40,111 bases of DNA, from NCBI GenBank assembly GCA_017303975.1, contig JAFLBG010000035.1:1-40111 (forward strand). The letters run 5' to 3'. Both the position numbers and the translations under genes were made by a program. The notes beneath the pieces were generated by a model. The model ran no database searches. It was not told the origin of the DNA and worked only from the letters and a program-made list of their open reading frames with translations. Source of the DNA: Bacteroidota bacterium (GTDB lineage Bacteria; Bacteroidota; Bacteroidia; JAFLBG01). Positions within the stretch are counted from its first letter, which is position 1. Each line of letters begins with the position of its first letter. Shown piece after piece: positions 8,374 to 18,351 of the stretch.

Positions 8374-9321
8374 TTGAACGAAAAAACTATCATTCTTAAT
8401 TCAGTAAACCCCATCGATATTTATGGTGTAAACGATACTCAATTAGAGGCGATAAAAAAACAATTTCCAAAACTGAAAATAATTGCCCGTGGCGAAACTC
8501 TTAAGTTAATTGGAGATGAGCAAGAAATAGCCATTTTTGAAAGTAAACTAACAATGCTTATCGATTATGTTAATCGCTACGGAAAGCTTACGGAAACGAA
8601 TATAGAAGAAATAGTATCAAGTGTAAATGACACAGCAGAAACACCTATAAACTCAAACGATGTGCTTGTGTTTGGGAATGGAGGATTGATTATAAAACCA
8701 AAAACAAAAAATCAACGTAAGTTGGTAGAAAGTTGTCGCAAAAATGATATTGTTTTTGCCATTGGTCCTGCAGGTACAGGAAAAACATATACCGCTGTTG
8801 CATTAGCTGTGCAAGCGTTAAAAAACAAACAAGTTCGAAAAATTATTCTTACACGACCAGCTGTGGAAGCCGGAGAGAATTTAGGTTTTTTGCCGGGAGA
8901 TTTAAAAGAAAAGCTCGACCCTTATTTGCAACCATTGTACGATGCCTTGCACGATATGATTCCGGCCGACAAACTAGCATATTATTTAGAAACACGAGTA
9001 ATTCAAATTGCACCGCTAGCTTTTATGCGCGGTAGAACGCTCGATCATGCTTTTGTAATATTGGACGAGGCACAAAATGCTACTGAAGGTCAGTTGAAAA
9101 TGTTTTTGACCAGAATGGGCTCTTCTGCTAAATTTGTTATTACAGGAGATGTTACACAAGTAGATTTACCTAAACACCAAAAATCAGGCTTAAGCCAAGC
9201 CATGCGTTTGTTTAAAAACGTTGATGGCATTGACTTTGTGCTACTTAACAATAGTGATGTAATTAGACACCGACTGGTAAAATCAATTATTGAGATTTAT
9301 GAAAAAGAAAGTAACAACTAA
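8374..9321 (+). CDS. phoH: PhoH-family ATPase
   Basis: This 315-residue cytoplasmic P-loop ATPase has an N-terminal KH-like segment (about residues 1-90, with FPKLKIIARGETLKLIGDE), then Walker A GPAGTGKT at 131-138 and Walker B ILDEAQ near 228-233. TGDVTQVDLP follows as the sensor region. Length and motifs fit the PhoH/YbeZ type, which is linked to RNA metabolism and ribosome maturation; the exact substrate is unsettled. The start is TTG at 8374, giving the usual N-terminus MNEKTIIL. purC follows after nine bases, so the two are probably co-transcribed. Confidence 0.9.
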   Translation: MNEKTIILNSVNPIDIYGVNDTQLEAIKKQFPKLKIIARGETLKLIGDEQEIAIFESKLTMLIDYVNRYGKLTETNIEEIVSSVNDTAETPINSNDVLVFGNGGLIIKPKTKNQRKLVESCRKNDIVFAIGPAGTGKTYTAVALAVQALKNKQVRKIILTRPAVEAGENLGFLPGDLKEKLDPYLQPLYDALHDMIPADKLAYYLETRVIQIAPLAFMRGRTLDHAFVILDEAQNATEGQLKMFLTRMGSSAKFVITGDVTQVDLPKHQKSGLSQAMRLFKNVDGIDFVLLNNSDVIRHRLVKSIIEIYEKESNN

Positions 9322-9330
9322 AAATAATTT

Positions 9331-10287
9331 ATGATGGCAAGTGCTTTAACTCAAACCAATTATACATTCCCAAATCAAACCAACTACTATAAAGGTAAAG
9401 TGCGTGATGTATATACTATTGCCGACAAATATTTAGTAATGGTTGTTTCTGATCGTATTTCTGCATTTGATGTAGTGCTACCAAAAGGTATTCCGTACAA
9501 GGGACAGGTGCTAAATCAAATTGCTCACAAATTTTTGAAAGCAACAGAAGATATTTTGCCAAATTGGATAATTGATGTTCCTGACCCGATGGTTACAATA
9601 GGAAGAATGTGCCAACCATTTAAAGTAGAAATGGTTATTCGTGGTTACTTAAGTGGGCATGCCTGGCGAGAATACAGTGCCGGAAAACGTATGTTATGCG
9701 GAGTACAAATGCCCGATGGAATGAAAGAAAACGATAAATTTCCAACTCCAATTATTACCCCTTCTACCAAAGCTTCCGTTGGTCATGACGAAGATATTTC
9801 AAAAGCAGATATTATAGCCAGAGGAGTTGTTACAAAAGCCGATTACGAACAATTAGAAATCTACACACATGCAATTTATAAAAGAGGATGTGAGATAGCG
9901 GATAAGCAAGGACTAATACTCGTTGATACTAAATATGAATTTGGCAAAATTGATGATACAATATACTTGATAGATGAAATTCATACTCCTGATTCCTCAC
10001 GATATTTTTATAAAGAAGGGTATACTGAACGCCAACAAAACGGAGAAGCGCAAAAACAATTGTCTAAGGAATTTGTAAGACAGTGGCTTATATCAAATGG
10101 TTTTCAAGGAAAAGAAGGACAAACTATTCCGGAAATGAGCGAAGATTGGGTAAATCAAATTTCGGAAAGATACATTGAGTTGTATGAAAAAATTACCGGA
10201 GAAAAATTTACAAAAGACAATAACAACAATTTATCTGAACGAATAGAAAAAAACATTGCTGCATCTTTACAAACACTTAAAAAATAA
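9331..10287 (+). CDS. purC: Phosphoribosylaminoimidazole-succinocarboxamide (SAICAR) synthase
   Basis: This 318-residue enzyme joins CAIR with aspartate using ATP to make SAICAR in de novo purine synthesis. It shows YKGKVRDVY at the N-terminus, [22 protein letters not shown], the substrate loop TPSTKA, and a late [11 protein letters not shown] motif. At about 318 residues it belongs to the longer SAICAR synthase type rather than the ~240-residue E. coli type. Two adjacent ATGs (9331 and 9334) are possible starts. It lies nine bases after phoH and converges with the flavoprotein gene, with three bases between the stops. No other purine genes are nearby. Confidence 0.95.
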   Translation: MMASALTQTNYTFPNQTNYYKGKVRDVYTIADKYLVMVVSDRISAFDVVLPKGIPYKGQVLNQIAHKFLKATEDILPNWIIDVPDPMVTIGRMCQPFKVEMVIRGYLSGHAWREYSAGKRMLCGVQMPDGMKENDKFPTPIITPSTKASVGHDEDISKADIIARGVVTKADYEQLEIYTHAIYKRGCEIADKQGLILVDTKYEFGKIDDTIYLIDEIHTPDSSRYFYKEGYTERQQNGEAQKQLSKEFVRQWLISNGFQGKEGQTIPEMSEDWVNQISERYIELYEKITGEKFTKDNNNNLSERIEKNIAASLQTLKK

Positions 10288-10290
10288 TCA

Positions 10291-11514
10291 TTATTTTTCT
10301 GTAATGCTTTTAGCCGCAATCCAGGCTGTAGACCACGCATTTTGAAAATTAAATCCACCGGTAATACCATCAATATTTAATACCTCTCCAGCAAAAAAAA
10401 CATTTTGGTTGATTTTACTTTCCATTCTTTTTAAATCAACCTCATTCAAACTAACACCACCACAGGTTACAAACTCCTCTTTAAAAGTTGTTTTACCTTT
10501 TGCTTCATAAACATCAGCAACCAAGCACACAAATAACCTATTCAACTTTTCGTTCGATAAATCGGCCCATTTGGCATTTTCGGGTATTCCGGATTTAGCA
10601 ACAAAAAATTCCCAAAGTCTAGACGGTAAATTACCGATAGAAGAATTAAGTACATTCTTTACATGGTTCTTTTTTTTGTGCTGAATCAACTGTTCCATAA
10701 AATAAGCTTTATTCTGCTCCCCTACCCAATTTACCTCCACACTAAAATTATAATTCACTTTATGCAATTCCGTAGCACCAAATGCTGACAGCTTAAGTAT
10801 TACAGGGCCACTAAGCCCCCAATGAGTGATGAGCAAAGGACCTTGCAACTGCAACTTTGTGTTTCTAATAGACACAATTGCTTGTGGTACACTTATACCC
10901 AATAGTTTTAAAATAGGATTATTAGGAACATTAAATGTAAACAAGGATGGGATGGGCGAAACAATAGAATGTCCCAGTTTTTTTATAAACGAATACGATT
11001 CCTCTTTGGCACTCCCTCCGGTTGTAATCAATAGTTTGTCTGCATTAAAAATTGTTCCGTTTTTAAATTCAAGAACGTAGGCAGCAGAATCTGTCTTAGT
11101 AATCGAAATTAACTCAGAACCTAAATTTATTTTTATTCCTAGTTGCTGAGCCTCTTTTAAAAAACAATTTGCAATCGTGGCAGAATTGTTAGATACAGGG
11201 AACATTCTTCCATCGGGCTCTGTTTTCAATTCTATATCATAATTTCTAAACCAACTCACAATATCTTCTGTACTAAACCTACTAAAAACGCTTCTTAACT
11301 CTTTCTCTCCACGAGGGTAATTTTTTACAAGCACAGCATTTTCGTAACATGCGTTTGTTACATTGCATCTCCCCCCTCCCGACACCAAAACTTTTGTAAG
11401 CAACTTATTCGTTTTTTCAAACAAAACTACCTCGCAGTTTGGATTAAACATTTTTATATTAATAGCTGCAAAAAAACCTGCGGCTCCACCTCCTATTACT
11501 GCAACTTTATTCAA
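10291..11514 (-). CDS. HI0933/BaiN-family NAD(P)/FAD-dependent oxidoreductase
   Basis: This 407-residue flavoprotein begins NKVAVIGGGAAGFFAA (FAD Rossmann motif GGGAAG), followed by VSGGGRCNVTN, which is diagnostic for the HI0933/BaiN-like family. The C-terminal FAD region includes FAGEVLNIDGITGGFNFQ. Family members are annotated as aminoacetone oxidase or BaiN-like enzymes, and the real substrate is mostly unknown. The reading frame stays open well upstream, but the protein starts naturally at TTG 11514, just before the FAD motif. Any earlier start would overlap the divergent miaE gene and add non-homologous sequence. It lies 37 bases from miaE. Confidence 0.85.
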   Translation of the reverse strand: MNKVAVIGGGAAGFFAAINIKMFNPNCEVVLFEKTNKLLTKVLVSGGGRCNVTNACYENAVLVKNYPRGEKELRSVFSRFSTEDIVSWFRNYDIELKTEPDGRMFPVSNNSATIANCFLKEAQQLGIKINLGSELISITKTDSAAYVLEFKNGTIFNADKLLITTGGSAKEESYSFIKKLGHSIVSPIPSLFTFNVPNNPILKLLGISVPQAIVSIRNTKLQLQGPLLITHWGLSGPVILKLSAFGATELHKVNYNFSVEVNWVGEQNKAYFMEQLIQHKKKNHVKNVLNSSIGNLPSRLWEFFVAKSGIPENAKWADLSNEKLNRLFVCLVADVYEAKGKTTFKEEFVTCGGVSLNEVDLKRMESKINQNVFFAGEVLNIDGITGGFNFQNAWSTAWIAAKSITEK

Positions 11515-11523
11515 TTGTATTTG

Positions 11524-11531
11524 TACTTTTG
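11524..11531 (+). promoter_or_regulatory. Putative -7 box for miaE
   Basis: TACTTTTG matches TAnnTTTG and lies 20 bases before the miaE ATG at 11552, inside the 37-base divergent spacer. No TTTG is present 19 bases upstream, so support comes from the -7 box and its placement only. Confidence 0.4.
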
Positions 11532-11551
11532 TTTTGTTAAAAATACAAATT

Positions 11552-12133
11552 ATGTTAGGATTAAAACTACCCACCGACCCAAGATGGGTTAATATTGTAG
11601 AACAAAATATAGATGAAATACTAACCGACCATGCTTGGTGCGAGCAAAAAGCAGTATCAAATGCCATATCAATTATTGTAAAATATCCGGAACATACTGA
11701 TATGGTTGACGCTTTGCTTGAAATTGCAAAAGAAGAATTAGCGCACTTTGAAATGGTGCACGAAAAAATAAAACAACGCAACAATGTGCTAGGACCTGAG
11801 CGAAAAGACGAGTATGTAAATGATTTATATAAATTTATTCGGACCGGATTTGCACGCCATATTGTACTTGTAGATAGATTACTATTTTCTGCGTTGATAG
11901 AAGCTCGAAGTTGTGAGCGTTTTAGAGTACTTTCAGAAAATATAAAAGACAAGAACTTAGCCGAATTTTACCGTGAACTTATGATAAGCGAAGCCACACA
12001 CTACACTACTTTTATTGGTTTTGCCCGCAAATATGGACAGGGTGTTGATGTAGATAAACGCTGGAAAGAATACCTTGAATACGAGGCTACTGTTATAGCA
12101 AAATATGGAAAAAAGGAAACCATTCACGGATAA
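11552..12133 (+). CDS. miaE: tRNA-(ms2io6A37)-hydroxylase, diiron MiaE family
   Basis: This 193-residue ferritin-like protein hydroxylates the isopentenyl group of ms2i6A at tRNA position 37. The diiron ligands are visible as Glu31, Glu62 and His65 (EELAHFE), Glu117, Glu147 and His150 (SEATHY). The DHAWCEQKA start of helix 1 is also typical. The ATG at 11552 gives the family N-terminus MLGLKLPTDPRW; the frame is open further upstream, but that sequence lies in the divergent flavoprotein gene. Some relatives only share the fold, so the hydroxylase activity is by family. Confidence 0.85.
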   Translation: MLGLKLPTDPRWVNIVEQNIDEILTDHAWCEQKAVSNAISIIVKYPEHTDMVDALLEIAKEELAHFEMVHEKIKQRNNVLGPERKDEYVNDLYKFIRTGFARHIVLVDRLLFSALIEARSCERFRVLSENIKDKNLAEFYRELMISEATHYTTFIGFARKYGQGVDVDKRWKEYLEYEATVIAKYGKKETIHG

Positions 12134-12287
12134 TCTTCTCTAAATAGACAATTGTAAGGCGCACCCCGTCAATTTAAGGTTAAAAACATGTTGAAAACTC
12201 TTCAAAAGTAAAAAGTCTCCAACTGCCAATTTCTATGGGCTTTTTATGTCTTTTTAGTATATTGTATTTCTAAAAAAAACAGATTTT

Positions 12288-14708
12288 ATGGCATCTAAAG
12301 CCCAAAAAAAAGAATCATTAACTTTTGAGGATTTTAAACAAATAGTTTTAAACGACTATAGAATTGCAAATGAAAGTCGCGAAGCATCGCTTCTTGGTAG
12401 AAAAGAAGTTTTGACCGGAAAAGCCAAGTTTGGAATTTTTGGCGATGGAAAAGAAGTGGCACAAATTGCCATGGCAAAAGTTTTTAAAGAGGGAGATTTT
12501 AGATCGGGTTATTATCGCGACCAAACATTTATGTTTGCCACAGAAAACCTAACTATAAAAGAATGGTTTGCCGGCTTGTATGCCAATGCTGATGTAGATT
12601 TGGAACCATCATCGGCTGGAAGACAAATGAACGGCCATTTTGCTACACGTAGCTTAAACCCCGATGGAACTTGGAAAGATTTAACAAAAATAAAAAACTC
12701 ATCGTCCGATATTTCTCCAACCGGAGGTCAAATGCCACGACTATTAGGATTGGCAATGGCTTCGAAGGTTTATAAAGAAAATCCTGAACTACAACAAGGA
12801 GATTTTTTAAAATTTTCGAACAAAGGAAATGAAGTAGCTTTTGGAACCATAGGAGATGCTAGCACCTCCGAAGGACTTTTTTGGGAAACCTTAAATGCTG
12901 CGGGCGTAATGCAAGTGCCCATGGTAATGTCTGTTTGGGATGATGGTCATGGAATATCTGTTCCCAAAAAGTACCAAACCATAAAAGAAAGTATTTCAGA
13001 AGCGCTAAAAGGGTTTCAAAGAAATGCAACTCAAACAGGATACGAAATTTTGGTAACTAAAGGGTGGGATTATGCGCACTTATGCGAAACATACGAGAAA
13101 GCCGCAAAAATTGCCAGAGAACAACACGTTCCTGTGTTGGTACATGTTGATGAAATGACACAACCGCAAGGGCACAGCACATCTGGCTCTCACGAGAGAT
13201 ACAAATCGAAAGAAAGGTTGCAGTGGGAACAAGACTTCGACCCTATTTATAAAATGCGAGAGTGGATTATCTCCTCAGCCATTGCAAGTGCCGAAGAACT
13301 TGATAAAATAGAGAATGACAGCAAGCAATTTGTTCGTGAACAAAAAAATTTAGCATGGACAGATTTTATTACTCCCATAAAACAGGAAGTAAAGGAAATT
13401 GCCGACATAATTGAACACGTTGCCGCAGAAAGCAAATACTCCGAAGAACTACACAAAATTAAATCTACGCTATTAGAAACACCAGATGCTATAAGAAAAG
13501 ATTGTGTAGTAGCAGCAAAAAAGGCGCTAAGAGTTACTCGATTCGAAAACAATACAGCAAAACAACAACTAAGCAATTGGTTAAATATTTCTACCATTTC
13601 TAATTACGACCGCTACAACTCTTATCTATTCAGTCAATCAGAACTAGCTATTTCTAATAGCAAACCGGTATCGGTAGAGTATTCAAGCGAAAACAAGGTG
13701 GTAGATGGAAGAGAAATATTAAGAGATAACTTTGATGCAATTCTAGCAAAACACCCGGAAGTATTGATATTTGGCGAAGATGCTGGTAAAATTGGCGGTG
13801 TAAACCAAGGATTAGAAGGATTACAAAAAAAATACGGAGAGCACCGTGTTTTTGATACAGGTATTAGAGAAGCAACTATCATTGGACAAGCAATTGGTAT
13901 GGCCTTAAGAGGATTGCGTCCAATTGCAGAAATTCAGTATTTAGATTACTTATTGTACGCAATTCAAATCATGAGCGATGATTTGGCTACAGTGCAATAC
14001 CGCACCAAAGGTGGACAAAAAGCTCCGGTTATTATCAGAACCAGGGGACATCGATTTGAGGGTGTTTGGCACTCTGGCTCTCCAATGGGAATGATTATAA
14101 ATTCAATTAGAGGAATTCATGTTTGTACGCCACGTAATATGACACAAGCAGCGGGCTTCTACAACACACTTTTGGATGCTGACGAACCTGCAATTGTAAT
14201 TGAACCACTTATGTGTTACCGCATGAAAGAGCCACTTCCCCTTAACCACGGACAGTATAAAGTACAGCTTGGCATGCCAGAAATTTTATGTAATGGAACA
14301 GACGTTACTATTGTTACCTACGGATATTCCTGTTATTTAGCCGTTGAAGCTGCTGAACAATTAAAAGAATTTGGAATTTCAGTTGAGGTTATTGATGTAC
14401 AAACCTTATTGCCATTTGATATAACAAGCACAATTGTAGAATCTATAAAGAAAACCAATAGAGTATTATTTTTAGACGAAGATGTGTCCGGAGGTGCAAG
14501 TGCATATATGATGCAAAAAGTGTTGGAAGAACAAAGCGCTTATAGATACTTAGATGCCGAACCTAAAACATTATCAGCAAAAGACCACCGACCTGCATAC
14601 GGATCAGATGGTTCTTACTTCTCAAAACCTGCATCAGACACTATATTTGATGCTATTTACGGAATGATACAAGAAACAAATCCGGAGCAATTTCCAAAGT
14701 TGTATTAA
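12288..14708 (+). CDS. Fused alpha/beta E1 component of a 2-oxoacid dehydrogenase complex
   Basis: This 806-residue thiamine-diphosphate enzyme fuses E1-alpha (about 1-465) and E1-beta (about 471-806). The alpha part has the ThDP motif starting GDASTSEG at 189 and ending WDDGHGIS, where many relatives read NNGYAIS; an Asp in the metal-ligand position is also seen in related fused Bacteroidota enzymes, as I recall them. The beta part starts VVDGREIL and contains FGEDAGKIGGV, FDTGIREATIIG and HSGSPMGM. It decarboxylates a 2-oxoacid and passes the acyl group to an E2 lipoyl protein. Branched-chain 2-oxoacids are the likely substrates, but pyruvate cannot be excluded. No E2 or E3 gene is in the window. 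murQ follows after eight bases. Confidence 0.85.
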   Translation: MASKAQKKESLTFEDFKQIVLNDYRIANESREASLLGRKEVLTGKAKFGIFGDGKEVAQIAMAKVFKEGDFRSGYYRDQTFMFATENLTIKEWFAGLYANADVDLEPSSAGRQMNGHFATRSLNPDGTWKDLTKIKNSSSDISPTGGQMPRLLGLAMASKVYKENPELQQGDFLKFSNKGNEVAFGTIGDASTSEGLFWETLNAAGVMQVPMVMSVWDDGHGISVPKKYQTIKESISEALKGFQRNATQTGYEILVTKGWDYAHLCETYEKAAKIAREQHVPVLVHVDEMTQPQGHSTSGSHERYKSKERLQWEQDFDPIYKMREWIISSAIASAEELDKIENDSKQFVREQKNLAWTDFITPIKQEVKEIADIIEHVAAESKYSEELHKIKSTLLETPDAIRKDCVVAAKKALRVTRFENNTAKQQLSNWLNISTISNYDRYNSYLFSQSELAISNSKPVSVEYSSENKVVDGREILRDNFDAILAKHPEVLIFGEDAGKIGGVNQGLEGLQKKYGEHRVFDTGIREATIIGQAIGMALRGLRPIAEIQYLDYLLYAIQIMSDDLATVQYRTKGGQKAPVIIRTRGHRFEGVWHSGSPMGMIINSIRGIHVCTPRNMTQAAGFYNTLLDADEPAIVIEPLMCYRMKEPLPLNHGQYKVQLGMPEILCNGTDVTIVTYGYSCYLAVEAAEQLKEFGISVEVIDVQTLLPFDITSTIVESIKKTNRVLFLDEDVSGGASAYMMQKVLEEQSAYRYLDAEPKTLSAKDHRPAYGSDGSYFSKPASDTIFDAIYGMIQETNPEQFPKLY

Positions 14709-14716
14709 TTGTATAG

Positions 14717-15529
14717 ATGAAAAAATTTACAAGAACAACCGAAGCAGACTCTAAGTATAACAACTTGGAGAAAATGAATATTAAGGAATTGCTTGCAAAC
14801 ATAAACAAAGAAGACCACGATGTTCCAAAGGCAATTAGTAAGGTAATTCCGTCAATTGAAAAACTAGTTTCTCAAGTAGTAAAAAAGCTTAAATCAGGTG
14901 GCCGATTATTTTATTTAGGAGCCGGAACCAGCGGCAGACTAGGAATTGTAGATGCTTCGGAATGCCCACCTACTTATGGAGTGCCTCATGGCATGGTTAT
15001 AGGTCTAATTGCCGGAGGCGATGCTGCTATACGCAAGGCTGTTGAGTTTGCAGAAGACGATACCAAACAAGGGTGGAAAGATTTAAAAGCACATAAAATA
15101 TCAACAAAAGACATAGTTATTGGAATTACCGCATCCGGCACAACCCCTTATGTAATTGGAGCAATAGAAGAATGCAACAAACAAAAAATTACAACAGCCT
15201 GCATTACCTGCAACTCCAATAGCCCACTTGGCAAAATTGCAATGTATCCTATAGAAGTAGTTGTGGGGCCTGAATTTGTAACAGGCAGCACCAGAATGAA
15301 AGCAGGTACTGCTCAAAAATTAGTGCTAAATATGATTTCGTCTGCTGCTATGATAAAATTGGGAAGGGTAAAAGGAAATAAAATGGTAGACATGCAATTA
15401 AGCAACAACAAATTAGTTGACAGAGGAACCAATCTGGTAATGAAATCTCTTGGAATACCCTATAAACAAGCCGAACAACTACTTTTAAAGCATGGTAGTG
15501 TAAGAAAGGCGATTAGTGCAATTAAGTAG
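14717..15529 (+). CDS. murQ: N-acetylmuramic acid 6-phosphate etherase
   Basis: This 270-residue SIS-domain lyase cleaves the lactyl ether of MurNAc-6-phosphate to give GlcNAc-6-phosphate and D-lactate during cell-wall recycling. The N-terminal TTEADSKYNNLEKM, the SIS motif GAGTSGRLGIVDASECPP, and VTGSTRMKAGTAQK are all MurQ signatures. The acidic residues in DASECPP and AVEFAEDD correspond to the catalytic glutamates. It is slightly shorter than the ~300-residue E. coli protein at the C-terminus. It is probably co-transcribed with the E1 gene and converges with pyrG. A BadF/BcrA-type sugar kinase lies about 2 kb away and could supply its substrate. Confidence 0.95.
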   Translation: MKKFTRTTEADSKYNNLEKMNIKELLANINKEDHDVPKAISKVIPSIEKLVSQVVKKLKSGGRLFYLGAGTSGRLGIVDASECPPTYGVPHGMVIGLIAGGDAAIRKAVEFAEDDTKQGWKDLKAHKISTKDIVIGITASGTTPYVIGAIEECNKQKITTACITCNSNSPLGKIAMYPIEVVVGPEFVTGSTRMKAGTAQKLVLNMISSAAMIKLGRVKGNKMVDMQLSNNKLVDRGTNLVMKSLGIPYKQAEQLLLKHGSVRKAISAIK

Positions 15530-15562
15530 TACTTTATTTATTTCACAACCCGAAACAAACAG

Positions 15563-17239
<1,677 letters not shown>

Positions 17240-17246
17240 TTAAGGT

Positions 17247-17369
17247 TTACTCTTTTTTGAGCTCAATTATTTTTTGATCCACCCTAGACTCAATTGCTTG
17301 ATTTTGAGAATAAGTTGTAAGCCAGAAAAAAACTAAAACTGTAACTGCAGCAAAAGTTATTTTATTCAT
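17247..17369 (-). CDS. Small ORF, 40-residue putative secreted peptide
   Basis: An ATG-started frame of 40 codons plus TAA fills most of the gap between the sugar kinase and pyrG. Residues 1-21 form a signal-peptide-like segment (Lys3, then a hydrophobic run through VLVFFWLTT, ending TYSQ), and the ending ...SQ matches other exported proteins in this window. The remaining ~18 residues are charged and helix-prone (ESRVDQKIIELKKE). It could be a small secreted peptide, a membrane micro-protein, or chance. No homolog is recognised. It lies upstream of pyrG on the same strand and could share its transcript. Confidence 0.45.
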   Translation of the reverse strand: MNKITFAAVTVLVFFWLTTYSQNQAIESRVDQKIIELKKE

Positions 17370-17414
17370 TAGTATTTTGCCTTATTTTTTTGTGAAGTCA
17401 TAATTACAACCAAA

Positions 17415-18278
17415 CTACTCTTTGTGGTACTCAATCAAACCCAAAATCGGTGACTGTAGCGTCTTTCCTAATTTTATACCGTATTTAGAGGCTACAAAAC
17501 TTATTTCATCTGCAAAATTAATAGCAATAGAGCCTACACAATTGAAGGGCAAATTCTTGTAGCCATCGTACTTGCATATGTGATTTATAAAAAACTCATC
17601 GAAACATGAGTATAGTATTTTTTTTACACCTAAATTACTTTTATGTTTAAAAGCAAACTTTGCAAAAGAAGCTAAAAATCTATTAGGTAGAGGCTTTTTA
17701 TATACTGCATCTAAAATAGAAGCTACATCTAATTTGTATTCATTGGCAAAATCATCCAACACGTCTTTATCTAACTCTTTATAGATAATTGATTTTACTA
17801 TAGACTTTCCAATATGCGCCCCACTTCCCTCATCGCCCAAAATAAAACCTAATGATGTTACATTTTCTATAATCTCCATACCATCATACAAACAGGTATT
17901 GGCACCCGTTCCTAATATGGCTGCAATTCCATTTTCCTTTCCTAACAAGGCTCTGGCTGCAGCCAACAAATCGTGGTTGATTGTTATATCGGCATCCGGA
18001 AACACACTACGCAGCGCGTTATACACAATTTTTATTTTGTCTTCGCTCGAGCAGCCGGTTCCGTAAAAAAAGAGTTTGCAATTAGGTTGTAGTTGATTAC
18101 GAATTTTAGGTAATAAATTTTCTGAAAGCTCTTTAGAAATATCATTGCTGCTTTGAAAGTAAGGGCTAAAGCCTATTGTAGAAAAAAACTCCTTTGAACC
18201 ATTTGACACTAAACACCAATCTGTTTTAGTAGATCCGCTGTCGGCAATTAATAGTTGTTGGTTCATCTTATATTCCAT
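17415..18278 (-). CDS. BadF/BadG/BcrA-type ATPase, probable amino-sugar kinase
   Basis: This 287-residue ASKHA-fold protein has the phosphate-1 motif ADSGSTKTDW near the N-terminus, the phosphate-2 motif LGTGANT, and GDEGSGAHIG. Single-domain BadF/BcrA proteins of this size include N-acetylglucosamine kinases and the clostridial MurK, which phosphorylates MurNAc and GlcNAc. With murQ two genes away, a role in producing MurNAc-6-P or GlcNAc-6-P is a reasonable inference, but substrate choice cannot be read from sequence. Two starts are possible, the ATG at 18278 and another four codons in. It is divergent from the M20 peptidase gene. Confidence 0.75.
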   Translation of the reverse strand: MEYKMNQQLLIADSGSTKTDWCLVSNGSKEFFSTIGFSPYFQSSNDISKELSENLLPKIRNQLQPNCKLFFYGTGCSSEDKIKIVYNALRSVFPDADITINHDLLAAARALLGKENGIAAILGTGANTCLYDGMEIIENVTSLGFILGDEGSGAHIGKSIVKSIIYKELDKDVLDDFANEYKLDVASILDAVYKKPLPNRFLASFAKFAFKHKSNLGVKKILYSCFDEFFINHICKYDGYKNLPFNCVGSIAINFADEISFVASKYGIKLGKTLQSPILGLIEYHKE

Positions 18279-18288
18279 AATTATTCAA

Positions 18289-18319
18289 TAAATTTAACAA
18301 TGTGCTTTATGCAAACAAA
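18289..18319 (-). promoter_or_regulatory. Putative promoter of the sugar kinase gene
   Basis: On the minus strand a TTTG -33 element (18319-18316), a 19-base spacer and TAAATTTA (18296-18289, one mismatch to TAnnTTTG) are correctly spaced. The -33 element lies inside the inverted repeat at 18312-18328. Confidence 0.4.
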
Positions 18320-18328
18320 TTTTGTTTG
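18312..18328. promoter_or_regulatory. 17-bp inverted repeat in a divergent promoter region
   Basis: CAAACAAA and TTTGTTTG form perfect 8-base arms around a single central T. The site lies between the divergent kinase and M20 peptidase genes and covers the putative -33 element of the kinase, which is operator-like placement. Because the region is AT-rich and TTTG is itself a promoter element, it could also be coincidence. Confidence 0.3.
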
Positions 18329-18351
18329 TAAATAGATTTAAGTAATTAGAT

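Noticed and set aside
11363-11551. N-terminal extension of miaE
   Set aside because: It is antisense to the flavoprotein coding region, and the family N-terminus starts at ATG 11552.
11515-11952. N-terminal extension of the HI0933-type flavoprotein
   Set aside because: The extension is antisense to miaE, and the FAD motif that should lie at the N-terminus begins only after TTG 11514.
12190-12212. TTGAA/TTCAA repeat and a GTTGAAAAC segment, considered as a DnaA-box or origin element
   Set aside because: There is only a single weak match, with no cluster of boxes and no dnaA or dnaN nearby.
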